Shown: piece after piece, positions 1 to 6,807 of the stretch
Layout: each line of letters starts with the position of its first letter
How positions within the stretch are numbered: the stretch's first letter is position 1
Position numbers and translations under genes: made by a program
Assembly (NCBI GenBank): GCA_002506595.1
Contig: DAXV01000070.1
Location: forward strand, 427 to 15,229
Direction of reading: 5' to 3'
DNA: 14,803 nucleotides
From: Acidilobaceae archaeon UBA158
GTDB taxonomy: Archaea; Thermoproteota; Thermoprotei_A; Sulfolobales; Acidilobaceae
The notes under the pieces: model-generated
What the model saw: only the letters and a program-made list of their open reading frames with translations
Database searches by the model: none
Told to the model about the DNA's origin: nothing

Positions 1-783
1 GAAGCTCCAACACCAATTTCGGCATTATTATCTCCTAATTTGATAGGACTCGCAGGATATGCTATAGCTAGGTTTGTTTTTCAATTCTTCCCAACAATAA
101 TGTTATCTTGGAGGCCATATTTGATGAGTTTAGCTTTTATTACAATTATATATGGCGGATTAGTTGCATTAAGACAAAAAGACTTTAAGAGATTTCTGGC
201 TTATTCAAGCATAAGCCAAATGGGCTATATGTTATTAGGATTGTCAACTTTAACAACATATGGAATAATAGGGGCAATGTTGATTTACTTATCTCACGCA
301 ATAGGTAAGGCAATACTTTTCATGTCAGCTGGAGTATTTATTACAGAACTAAACAATCTTAGAGATATAACTAAAATGGGAGGATTGGCAAGAAAATATC
401 CATTAACAGCAGCATTAGCATTGTTTGGATTTATGAATTTAACGGGTTTACCTCCAAGCGTAGGAATGTGGAGTGAAATTTTAGTCGTTATGGGATTGGT
501 ACAATCATATATGCTAAGAAGTTTAGCGTCCCTTATCGGTTTTACAGCTCTATTAATAGTTTCTTTAACTTTAACGGGAGCATATTCATTTATAATGATG
601 AGGAGAATATTCTATGGTCAACCTAGAACTAAAATAGAAATGAAAGAAAAAATTGATGTATTTAAATTGTCAATATTAGGCATTGCAATATTTGGTTTTG
701 TATTTTTCTTAGTAATAAATCCGTTAATATCTAATCTAAATACTTCTGTCGTATCATTTATTATTTCTTTTTTAAGTAGGTGA
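1..783 (+). CDS. nuoM: NADH dehydrogenase-like (complex I) subunit M, antiporter-like, 5' truncated by window
   Basis: The frame is open from base 1 and encodes the last 260 residues of a proton-pumping antiporter-like membrane subunit of the complex I family; the N-terminal half lies outside the window. The first visible residues, EAPTPISALL, match the family's APT-x-x-S motif that follows the PFH-W-LP-DAH region in NuoM. The DFKRFLAYSS motif (K63 of the fragment), SHAIGKAILF and a TM12-type glutamate (E159, in GMWSEIL) are all present. Several hydrophobic helices follow, with a short C-terminus. The TM8 lysine expected in NuoM is glycine here (G16). The stop codon lies inside the Shine-Dalgarno of nuoL, so the two genes are probably translationally coupled. 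NuoM is preferred over an Mrp-type antiporter because nuoL and nuoN follow directly. Confidence 0.88.
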   Translation, partial: EAPTPISALLSPNLIGLAGYAIARFVFQFFPTIMLSWRPYLMSLAFITIIYGGLVALRQKDFKRFLAYSSISQMGYMLLGLSTLTTYGIIGAMLIYLSHAIGKAILFMSAGVFITELNNLRDITKMGGLARKYPLTAALALFGFMNLTGLPPSVGMWSEILVVMGLVQSYMLRSLASLIGFTALLIVSLTLTGAYSFIMMRRIFYGQPRTKIEMKEKIDVFKLSILGIAIFGFVFFLVINPLISNLNTSVVSFIISFLSR

Positions 784-789
784 TGATAA

Positions 790-2856
790 ATGGCAGTTAT
801 GGTATACTCAAATTGGTTTGAATGGAGTTCCATATGGCTTTCACCATTTATAGGTGCAGGTATACTTGCTTTACTTTGGTTATTTGGAGTTAGAAATGAA
901 AAAGTATTTAATATAATAAGTGTGTTAAGCATATTTATTTCTTCTATAATATCAACAATTGCACTATATGATGTTTTAATTAAGCATGAAATAATTTTTG
1001 CAGAAACGTCAACCTATTGGGTAAGCTTATTAAAAATTAAGGTCGGTACATATTTAGACGGGTTAAGTGCAATAATGGCTACAATAGTATCATGGCTAAG
1101 CTTCTTAATAGCCGTTTACAGTATAGAATATATGAAAAATGATTGGGGAGTGCAAAGGTATTTCTTCTTTATTTCATTCTTTGTCGGCAGCATGTTATTG
1201 CTTGTTACAGCAAGCAATCTAATTTTAATGTTTATTGGATGGGAAGGAACAGGTTTAGCAAGCTATGCATTAATAGGTCATTGGTATACCGACGAAGAAG
1301 AATATTGGGTAGGTGTTCCGAAGAGGAAGGCATTGGGGCTTCCTATGTATTTTGAGCCAAGTACAAGTGGTATAAGAGCAATACTCTTTACTAGAGTGGG
1401 AGATATAGGTTTCATTGTAGGTTTTACATCTTTGTTTTTCATCGCAAATAGCTTTAGCATACCGGCAATAGAATCAACTGCTGGAACTTGGATGGGACTA
1501 TTAGCATCTAAAGGTATGTTAACTGCATTCTTGCTAATATTTACTTTAGGAGCATTAGCAAAAAGTGCGCAATTCCCATTCCATGAATGGCTAGTAACTG
1601 CAATGACCGGCCCAACACCGGTTTCCGCGCTAATACATGCAGCAACTATGGTAAAAGCTGGAGTTTACTTCGTATTACGTTTTGCTCCCATATTCTTTGT
1701 TGGAGCGATAGCTGCCAGTGCATTAGGAGTGGGTTCATTAGCTGTTACCCAAACTCAAGAATATTTCTATATTGTAGCTGGAATAGCAGTTACAACAGTA
1801 TTTATTATGGCAACCATGGCTATTGTCAGCAATGAATTCAAGTTAATTTTAGCGTATTCAACTGCAGAATATTTAGGTTATATGATATTAGCTGTTGCTG
1901 CAGGAGGTTTATTTGTTGCATCTCATAACTTTTCTGCAATGGCTGATGCGGAATTAGCAGGTATTGCAATGCTATTGGCTCACGCAATATTTAAGGCATC
2001 ATTGTTCTTAATAGCAGGTTATGCATTACATGCAACAGATAGCAGATTTATAGATGATATGGGAAACTTCTCTAAATATATGAAAGTTACAACAATTTCT
2101 ATGTGGTTAGCTGGTTTAAGTCTGGCAGCAATTCCGCCATTTAGCGGTTTCTTTGCTAAGGAATTAGTTTTAGAAAATGTTGCAAAAACAGGTTATTTAG
2201 GTATATACTTATTTGCTGTATTTGCTGTATTCTTTACAGCAGCATATATATCAAGGTTAATAATAAGAGTATTTCACGAACCAGCATATAATGAGTCTAA
2301 AGGTAAAGAACATCATTTGCATGAGGCACCGGTATTAATGTTAGCGCCTTATACTATTTTATCATTAGCAGCATTAGTTTTAGGTATATTATGGTTCTGG
2401 ACAGGAAAAGGTTTAGAAATAGGTATATTTGAAACTTTAGGAATTCAAGCATCTCCTGTTTATAACGTAGTTATAGATACATCTACAATTCTAATAACAG
2501 TTTTAATTATAATAGACTTTGCGATAATATCTTATTTATATCTAAGAAGATATAACTTTATGGCATTATTAGAAAGAAGTTCAGTTCTTAGATCATTACA
2601 TACATTCCTATATGACAGGTGGTTTATCAATTCTGCTATTTATTATTTATTCTTATATTCATTTATGGGTCTTTCATGGTTAATGGGGATAATAAACTCT
2701 GCTATAGATCTATTCTATCATTATGTTATACCAAAGGCTGGAGAGCTTTTCTCTAAGGGTTTAAGAGCATTTTTCAGGGGAAGGACGGATTATTTGATTG
2801 CCCTTTATATAATAATGGCTAGTATTATTATATTAATTGTTTACTTTGGTTGGTGA
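790..2856 (+). CDS. nuoL: NADH dehydrogenase-like (complex I) subunit L
   Basis: This is a 688-residue polytopic membrane protein, the distal antiporter-like subunit of the complex I membrane arm, which couples quinone reduction to ion pumping. Key residues can be placed by motif: E152 in WEGTGLASY (TM5), D205 in TRVGD, K258 in AKSAQFPFH (TM7), the TGPTPVSALIHAATMVKAGVY block with H283 and K289, K351 in EFKLILAYST, H398 and K402 in AHAIFKASLF, and K457 in GFFAKELVLE (TM12). All canonical charged positions are therefore present. A loop at about residues 168-195 is longer than in bacterial NuoL. The C-terminal part is long and hydrophobic, consistent with the lateral helix and final anchor. The ATG at 790 is preceded by AGGTGAT at 778-784, overlapping the nuoM stop. 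Confidence 0.95.
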   Translation: MAVMVYSNWFEWSSIWLSPFIGAGILALLWLFGVRNEKVFNIISVLSIFISSIISTIALYDVLIKHEIIFAETSTYWVSLLKIKVGTYLDGLSAIMATIVSWLSFLIAVYSIEYMKNDWGVQRYFFFISFFVGSMLLLVTASNLILMFIGWEGTGLASYALIGHWYTDEEEYWVGVPKRKALGLPMYFEPSTSGIRAILFTRVGDIGFIVGFTSLFFIANSFSIPAIESTAGTWMGLLASKGMLTAFLLIFTLGALAKSAQFPFHEWLVTAMTGPTPVSALIHAATMVKAGVYFVLRFAPIFFVGAIAASALGVGSLAVTQTQEYFYIVAGIAVTTVFIMATMAIVSNEFKLILAYSTAEYLGYMILAVAAGGLFVASHNFSAMADAELAGIAMLLAHAIFKASLFLIAGYALHATDSRFIDDMGNFSKYMKVTTISMWLAGLSLAAIPPFSGFFAKELVLENVAKTGYLGIYLFAVFAVFFTAAYISRLIIRVFHEPAYNESKGKEHHLHEAPVLMLAPYTILSLAALVLGILWFWTGKGLEIGIFETLGIQASPVYNVVIDTSTILITVLIIIDFAIISYLYLRRYNFMALLERSSVLRSLHTFLYDRWFINSAIYYLFLYSFMGLSWLMGIINSAIDLFYHYVIPKAGELFSKGLRAFFRGRTDYLIALYIIMASIIILIVYFGW

Positions 2857-2859
2857 TAA

Positions 2860-4311
2860 ATGATGTGGGAAATTGGAGTTATTGAATTTTTCTTATATAT
2901 AACATTGGCAACAAGCTTACTTTCACCCATCTTAGGATTAAAGAATGATAAAAGTGTGTGGCCAGCTGCTATGGGTGCTGCAGGAATTGGTACATTTTTT
3001 GTTGTTTCAATTTTAACATTCATTACAAGTTTAAATAATTATTTAACGTTTTATAATGGCCTGGTTGTTCAGGATTCATTTACATCATTAATATTATTAG
3101 GCATATCTATAACATCTATAATATATATTATAGCAGTAGGAAATGATGGATTAAGATGGTCAAGTAGACCAGCTTTATATAGCTTAATACCATTAGTGTT
3201 ATTTGGATTGTTCTTTTTATCAGGTGCAACTGATGCATTAATGATATTAGCATCTTGGCTTTTAGTATCTGTAGCAAGCTATGTTTTTGTTTCATTACCA
3301 GATGGGAAAGAAAGTAAAGAAGCATCTATAAGATACATTATGGTTGGAATGATTGGAACACTAATATTAGTATTTTGGGTAGCTGTATTCTCAATCGCTC
3401 CAAGACCAGATACAGGCAGTTTTCTGTTAACTTCATTAACACCAACTACAAAAACTGGTTTAAGTTTGGCTGGATTAACAATTCTTTTAATAATAGCTGC
3501 TTTAGGTTTTAAGGTCGGCTTATTCCCATTCCATTGGTGGTTACCAAGCGTATATGGAAGAGGAGATGGAAGAGGAATATCATTTGTTGCAGGTGTGATA
3601 AAACTAGGTTTTATTGCTATTATAACAAGAGCAATAGTTATTATGGCTTCATCAATTAATGGAAGTAGCAGTATAGCTGGCTATGTGGCATTATTAGTTG
3701 CATCGTTAGCTGTTGGCAGCATGATATATGGTAATATAGCTGCATTAACATCAAGGAACTTCCAAGTTATATTAGCATATAGTAGTATGGCACAAATTGG
3801 TTATATTTTTGCAGCAATAGCAGCTGCAGCCTATTTTGCAGGAAATGCAGAAATGAATTTATTAAAGCTTGCATTATTTGCTGTAGCGTTGCAATCGATA
3901 GCTTATGGAATTGCTAAGACTCCATTATTTGCATTTGTCGGAAAGACAAAGAGAGAATTAAGCGATCTCCATGGATTGCTTTCAGCAAATCCTGCTGCTG
4001 CAATCTCTGCTTCAATATTGTTATTTAGCTTATTAGGAATACCTCCGCTTTTAGGCTTCTGGGGGAAACTTTACCTATTCTTATCAGCATCAGGATATAG
4101 TATTTGGCTTGTATTGATTGCTCTAATTAATAGTGGAATAAGTGCAGTTTATTATATAATATCTTCAAGAGAAATATTATCTAAAGGAGAAAATCATATT
4201 TCAGTAGGAAAAAGTTATACTGCAGCATTAATAATATCTGCATTGGCATTGCTCATTATAGGTCTTTATGCTCCATTCTTATTTAAATCCATAATAAATA
4301 TATATATTTAA
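2860..4311 (+). CDS. nuoN: NADH dehydrogenase-like (complex I) subunit N
   Basis: This is a 483-residue polytopic protein, the third antiporter-like subunit of the complex I membrane arm. The numbering runs one ahead of E. coli NuoN: K218 and H225 in FKVGLFPFHWW (TM7) and K248 in GVIKLGF (TM8) match the pumping lysines 217 and 247 and histidine 224, and K402 in GFWGKLY corresponds to K395. Two positions differ: the TM5 glutamate is leucine (L134 in ASWLLVSVASY), and the usual lysine before LAYSS is glutamine (Q302 in NFQVILAYSS). The usual EGAPTPV stretch is replaced by GRGDGRGIS. Two ATG codons lie in tandem; 2860 is used, with 2863 equally possible. GGTGAT at 2850-2855 overlaps the nuoL stop. 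The gene ends the operon and is followed by a T-rich stretch. Confidence 0.92.
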   Translation: MMWEIGVIEFFLYITLATSLLSPILGLKNDKSVWPAAMGAAGIGTFFVVSILTFITSLNNYLTFYNGLVVQDSFTSLILLGISITSIIYIIAVGNDGLRWSSRPALYSLIPLVLFGLFFLSGATDALMILASWLLVSVASYVFVSLPDGKESKEASIRYIMVGMIGTLILVFWVAVFSIAPRPDTGSFLLTSLTPTTKTGLSLAGLTILLIIAALGFKVGLFPFHWWLPSVYGRGDGRGISFVAGVIKLGFIAIITRAIVIMASSINGSSSIAGYVALLVASLAVGSMIYGNIAALTSRNFQVILAYSSMAQIGYIFAAIAAAAYFAGNAEMNLLKLALFAVALQSIAYGIAKTPLFAFVGKTKRELSDLHGLLSANPAAAISASILLFSLLGIPPLLGFWGKLYLFLSASGYSIWLVLIALINSGISAVYYIISSREILSKGENHISVGKSYTAALIISALALLIIGLYAPFLFKSIINIYI

Positions 4312-4321
4312 TAAATATATA

Positions 4322-4343
4322 ATTAATTTTTAATTTTATTTTT
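4322..4343 (+). terminator. T-rich candidate terminator after the nuo genes
   Basis: Directly after the nuoN stop the top strand carries repeated T runs (TTTTTAATTTTATTTTT, about 4327-4343). Oligo-T tracts are the usual archaeal termination signal. The position fits, since the next gene (tRNA-Met) is convergent. No strong hairpin is seen. Termination itself is inferred. Confidence 0.4.
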
Positions 4344-4350
4344 ATGAAAA

Positions 4351-4457
4351 TGCCGCCGCCGGGATTTGAACCCGGGACCTCCGGATTGCTCAGGCATTTT
4401 CGATTTCGGTTAAACGCCGTATGAGTCCGGCGCTCTAACCCGCTGAGCTACGGCGGC
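4351..4457 (-). tRNA. tRNA-Met (CAT, elongator type) with a 33-nt intron
   Basis: On the minus strand this folds as a complete tRNA. The acceptor stem is GCCGCCG/CGGCGGC, the D stem GCTC/GAGC, the anticodon stem CCGGA/TCCGG, the anticodon CAT (top-strand bases 4421-4423), the T stem CCGGG/CCCGG with loop TTCAAAT, and the discriminator A (4351). The mature length is 74 nt, with no encoded CCA. The intron occupies 4387-4419 between positions 37 and 38. It is flanked by a clean bulge-helix-bulge: central helix CTCA/TGAG, 3-nt bulges TAC and CAA, then GGCG/TGCC inside the intron. The G1-C72 acceptor and absence of initiator hallmarks (A1, GGG/CCC anticodon stem) point to elongator Met. tRNA-Ile2 with a modified CAT anticodon is a less likely alternative, because its acceptor usually begins GGGCCC. 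Confidence 0.94.
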
Positions 4458-4483
4458 CCATTATCTATTTGGATCGTAATTTG

Positions 4484-4494
4484 AAATTTAACCT
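4484..4494 (-). promoter_or_regulatory. Candidate TATA box of tRNA-Met
   Basis: Reading the minus strand, an A/G-rich BRE-like AAAAGG precedes TTAAATTTC, whose centre lies about 30 bases upstream of the first tRNA base (4457). That is the normal spacing for an archaeal TATA box driving a tRNA transcript with a short leader. The assignment rests on position and base composition only. Confidence 0.45.
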
Positions 4495-4577
4495 TTTCTT
4501 TAGATTACTTTCGTAATATTTTTATTATTTTCGAGAATTAGTATAGTTATGAAATTTCTCGCGATACAAAAAAGGTT

Positions 4578-4601
4578 CATAGGTAATACCTATGTATAGG
4601 T
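4578..4601 (+). promoter_or_regulatory. Palindromic candidate operator, three half-sites, before the RHH gene
   Basis: CATAGGT and ACCTATG form a perfect 7-bp inverted repeat around AAT (4578-4594). A third half-site, TATAGGT (4595-4601), follows at once in the same orientation as the first, 17 bp downstream, and merges with the Shine-Dalgarno sequence AGGTGAT. RHH proteins bind short inverted or tandem half-sites as dimers of dimers and often repress their own gene, so autoregulation is the natural reading. Binding is inferred, while the symmetry is directly visible. Confidence 0.5.
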
Positions 4602-4607
4602 GATAAT

Positions 4608-4778
4608 ATGTATAGTCAAAGTAAAAAATATGAAGAGTTAAGGATAATTAGTTTTAGAATTGATACAGAAACATTATTTGAGTTAGATAAAGTAACTTTA
4701 AGAACTAAAAGTAATAGAAGTGAAATAATAAGAAAGGCTATAGAAGAATATTTAAAAAATGAAATCGTTAAAAGATAA
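4608..4778 (+). CDS. Small ribbon-helix-helix (CopG/MetJ-Arc type) DNA-binding protein
   Basis: This short gene encodes 56 residues. The sequence fits the RHH fold: a basic N-terminus, a beta strand (LRIISFRID, residues 11-19), helix 1 (TETLFELDKVTL, 20-31), a turn with SNRSE (35-39), and helix 2 (IIRKAIEEYLKNE, 40-52). RHH proteins dimerise and insert the paired strands into the DNA major groove. The protein ends right after the second helix, so it has no ligand-binding domain of the NikR kind. The ATG has a very good Shine-Dalgarno (AGGTGAT, 4598-4604). A palindrome lies just upstream, suggesting autoregulation. The next gene downstream, 75 bp away, starts a tungstate/molybdate transporter operon, so that operon is a possible target. 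The fold call is fairly secure and the target is a guess. Confidence 0.83.
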   Translation: MYSQSKKYEELRIISFRIDTETLFELDKVTLRTKSNRSEIIRKAIEEYLKNEIVKR

Positions 4779-4800
4779 ATTTTATTATATTTGCATTCGA

Positions 4801-4836
4801 TATAATAATACTTATTAATAATAATGTTATTGTTAA
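4801..4836 (+). promoter_or_regulatory. Candidate promoter and 22-bp near-palindrome before the wtp operon
   Basis: A TATA-like TATAATAATA at 4801-4810 would place the transcript start near 4830. Between them, 4815-4836, two 11-base arms, TTAATAATAAT and GTTATTGTTAA, are inverted repeats with 9 of 11 positions matching and no spacer. A repressor bound there would cover the start site. The composition is AT-rich, so some symmetry is expected by chance. It does not resemble the palindrome in front of the RHH gene. Confidence 0.4.
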
Positions 4837-4853
4837 ATGATGGATGATAAAAA

Positions 4854-5996
4854 ATGAAAAACATATGGATTTACTTAATAGTAGGTTTAATTATTGGTCT
4901 AGTAATAGGTGTATCAGTAGGTTATGCCTCATTTTCAAGAAAAGTCGTGTCAGTAATAACTACCACTGAATACAATAAAACCTCCGCATCTTCAACGTTT
5001 GCTATAGGAGCAGCAGGTACATTAAAATTTGCATTCGGTAGTTTACTCAATATAACTGGCAAATATTACCCTCAATTAAGTGTTGGTACACCAATGTTTA
5101 AAGGTAGTGGAGAAGTAGCATCTACAGAAAACACAACTAAAGAATTTAGTATAGTTGCATCTGCGGATACAACAACAATACCTAAGGTATTGTTCCCAAA
5201 TGTAGCTAACTATGAAATAGCTTTTGGAATAACACAAATGGTTATCATAGTAGATTTGCAGACAAGCGTCGGAAAGCAGGTATATAAATTATGGCAAGAG
5301 GCCCAAAGTATGCCACCAAATTCAAGCCAATATAATCAAACATGGGGAAAAATATTTTATATAATTGCTAAAAATTCATCAGCTGTAGTAGGAGTATCAA
5401 ATCCGTTTACAGATCCTAGTGGATATCAAGCTCAATGCGTTTTAAAGCTAGCTGGATTAACTTATTTTGGCAACTCATCTTATTTATATGATTCAGTTTA
5501 TAATAATGTAAATAAATATGAAATGAGAAATACTGAAATCGATCTTCTTACATTGATGACAACCAATAACTCAGTGCAATTCATACTATCAGGATACTTA
5601 TCAAACGCATTACCTCAAACACAAGCATATCAAAAAGAGGGTTATAATATAACATATATAACATTACCACCTATGATTAATTTAGGTAATTTATCATATG
5701 TAAATTACTATCATCAAGTAAATGTTACATGGAGTGAACTAGGGACAACTCAAACATTTACTTGCAACCCAGTTGTTTATACAATAACAATACCCAAGTA
5801 TGCACCAAATCCACAAGCTGCAATAAACTTCATATTGCTTATATATAGTCCTCTAGGCCAACAGATATTAAAGAGCTATGGAATTAATCCAATAATACCT
5901 GGAGTAGTTTATGGAAATTATAGTAATGTGCCTGCAGTAATTAAACCATTTGTAGTTCCTGTAAACCAAACAAACTTGGAATCTATATTCCCATAA
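4854..5996 (+). CDS. wtpA: Tungstate/molybdate ABC transporter, substrate-binding protein (WtpA-like)
   Basis: The 380-residue protein would sit outside the membrane and capture oxyanions for the permease encoded next door. Residues 4-26 form a hydrophobic helix ending in GYASFSRK, with no lipobox cysteine, so it acts as a membrane anchor or an uncleaved signal. The WtpA-type core follows: GAAGTLKFAF (52-61), SIVASADTTTIPKVLFP (99-115), GVSNPFTDPSGYQA (180-193) and NTEIDLL (226-232). D187 and E228 fall where WtpA-type proteins have the carboxylates that give octahedral tungstate or molybdate coordination. Thirteen N-x-S/T sequons fit an exported, glycosylated protein. The ATG follows GGATGAT at a short spacing. 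Tungstate versus molybdate cannot be told from sequence. Sulfate is less likely because of the DPxGY motif. Confidence 0.86.
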   Translation: MKNIWIYLIVGLIIGLVIGVSVGYASFSRKVVSVITTTEYNKTSASSTFAIGAAGTLKFAFGSLLNITGKYYPQLSVGTPMFKGSGEVASTENTTKEFSIVASADTTTIPKVLFPNVANYEIAFGITQMVIIVDLQTSVGKQVYKLWQEAQSMPPNSSQYNQTWGKIFYIIAKNSSAVVGVSNPFTDPSGYQAQCVLKLAGLTYFGNSSYLYDSVYNNVNKYEMRNTEIDLLTLMTTNNSVQFILSGYLSNALPQTQAYQKEGYNITYITLPPMINLGNLSYVNYYHQVNVTWSELGTTQTFTCNPVVYTITIPKYAPNPQAAINFILLIYSPLGQQILKSYGINPIIPGVVYGNYSNVPAVIKPFVVPVNQTNLESIFP

Positions 5997-6000
5997 CGTG

Positions 6001-6807
6001 ATGAATTTGAAAAAAGAAGTAAACATATTTATTTTTATAATAATTGTTTTTTCTTTGATATTCTTATTCTTTTTTGCATATCCATTAGCAGTATTAATAA
6101 TTGTAGGTAGTAAAGGTATAATTGCTTCACTTGAGAATAGGTCATTTCTAGCTGCAATTTATGTTACATTTATAATATCAACAAGTGCGGCAGTTTCAGC
6201 AGTAATTTTTGGCCTTCCATTAGGATATATTATTGCGAGATATAATTTTAAATTTAAAGAAGTAATCGAAACACTAATTGATATTCCTATAGTTATACCG
6301 CATATAGTTGTTGGTATTATGATAGTATTGGCATTTTCTTCTCAATACGGTTTAGGCCCAATTTTTCATAAATATGGTATAAATGTTATTGACACAATTC
6401 TAGGTGCAGCATTAGCTGTTTCTTATTTATCTTCTACATATACTATTAGGGTTGCAGAATCTTCCATTAAGGGTATAGATCCAGAAATTGAATTGATATC
6501 AAGGAGTTTAGGAGCATCCCAAATAAGAACCTTTTTTTCAATAATACTACCTAATATTTGGAGGTCAGTAGTTAATGGAGCACTTTTAACGTGGGCCAGA
6601 GCTACTTCTGAAGCAGGAGCATTATTTATTGTAGCATATTATGTTATATTAGGAAAAACAACAGTTTATCCATCTCCTGTTTTCATATACGAGAGCTATG
6701 TAGGATTAGGTTTAATCGAAGCTGTTAAGTTTTCAGCTGCACTGGTAGCGATAATAATTAGCGTATTTATTCTCTTTAGGATTATCATTAATTTGAGGAG
6801 GCATTAG
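6001..6807 (+). CDS. wtpB: Tungstate/molybdate ABC transporter, permease (WtpB-like)
   Basis: This is an integral membrane subunit of about 268 residues with roughly six hydrophobic helices. It contains the EAA-type cytoplasmic loop that docks on the ATPase: ELISRSLGASQIRTFFSIILP, where the conserved glycine and the I-LP ending are visible. The following WARATSEAGALFIVAYY stretch resembles the ModB/CysU family. It lies four bases after wtpA, and its stop abuts the start of wtpC, so the three genes form one operon. Start choice is open: GTG at 5998 and ATG at 6001 are adjacent in frame. ATG is preferred here. Neither has a strong Shine-Dalgarno, so translation may depend on coupling to wtpA. 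Confidence 0.87.
   Translation: MNLKKEVNIFIFIIIVFSLIFLFFFAYPLAVLIIVGSKGIIASLENRSFLAAIYVTFIISTSAAVSAVIFGLPLGYIIARYNFKFKEVIETLIDIPIVIPHIVVGIMIVLAFSSQYGLGPIFHKYGINVIDTILGAALAVSYLSSTYTIRVAESSIKGIDPEIELISRSLGASQIRTFFSIILPNIWRSVVNGALLTWARATSEAGALFIVAYYVILGKTTVYPSPVFIYESYVGLGLIEAVKFSAALVAIIISVFILFRIIINLRRH

Noticed and set aside
781..787. TGATGA resembling a C box of a C/D guide RNA
   Set aside because: No D box (CTGA) pair or k-turn partner lies at the right distance; it is part of the nuoM stop and nuoL ribosome binding site.
618..932. Open reading frame of about 100 codons on the minus strand across the nuoM-nuoL junction
   Set aside because: It is antisense to two well-supported membrane proteins, has no recognisable domain or ribosome binding site, and reflects the low-GC coding strand.
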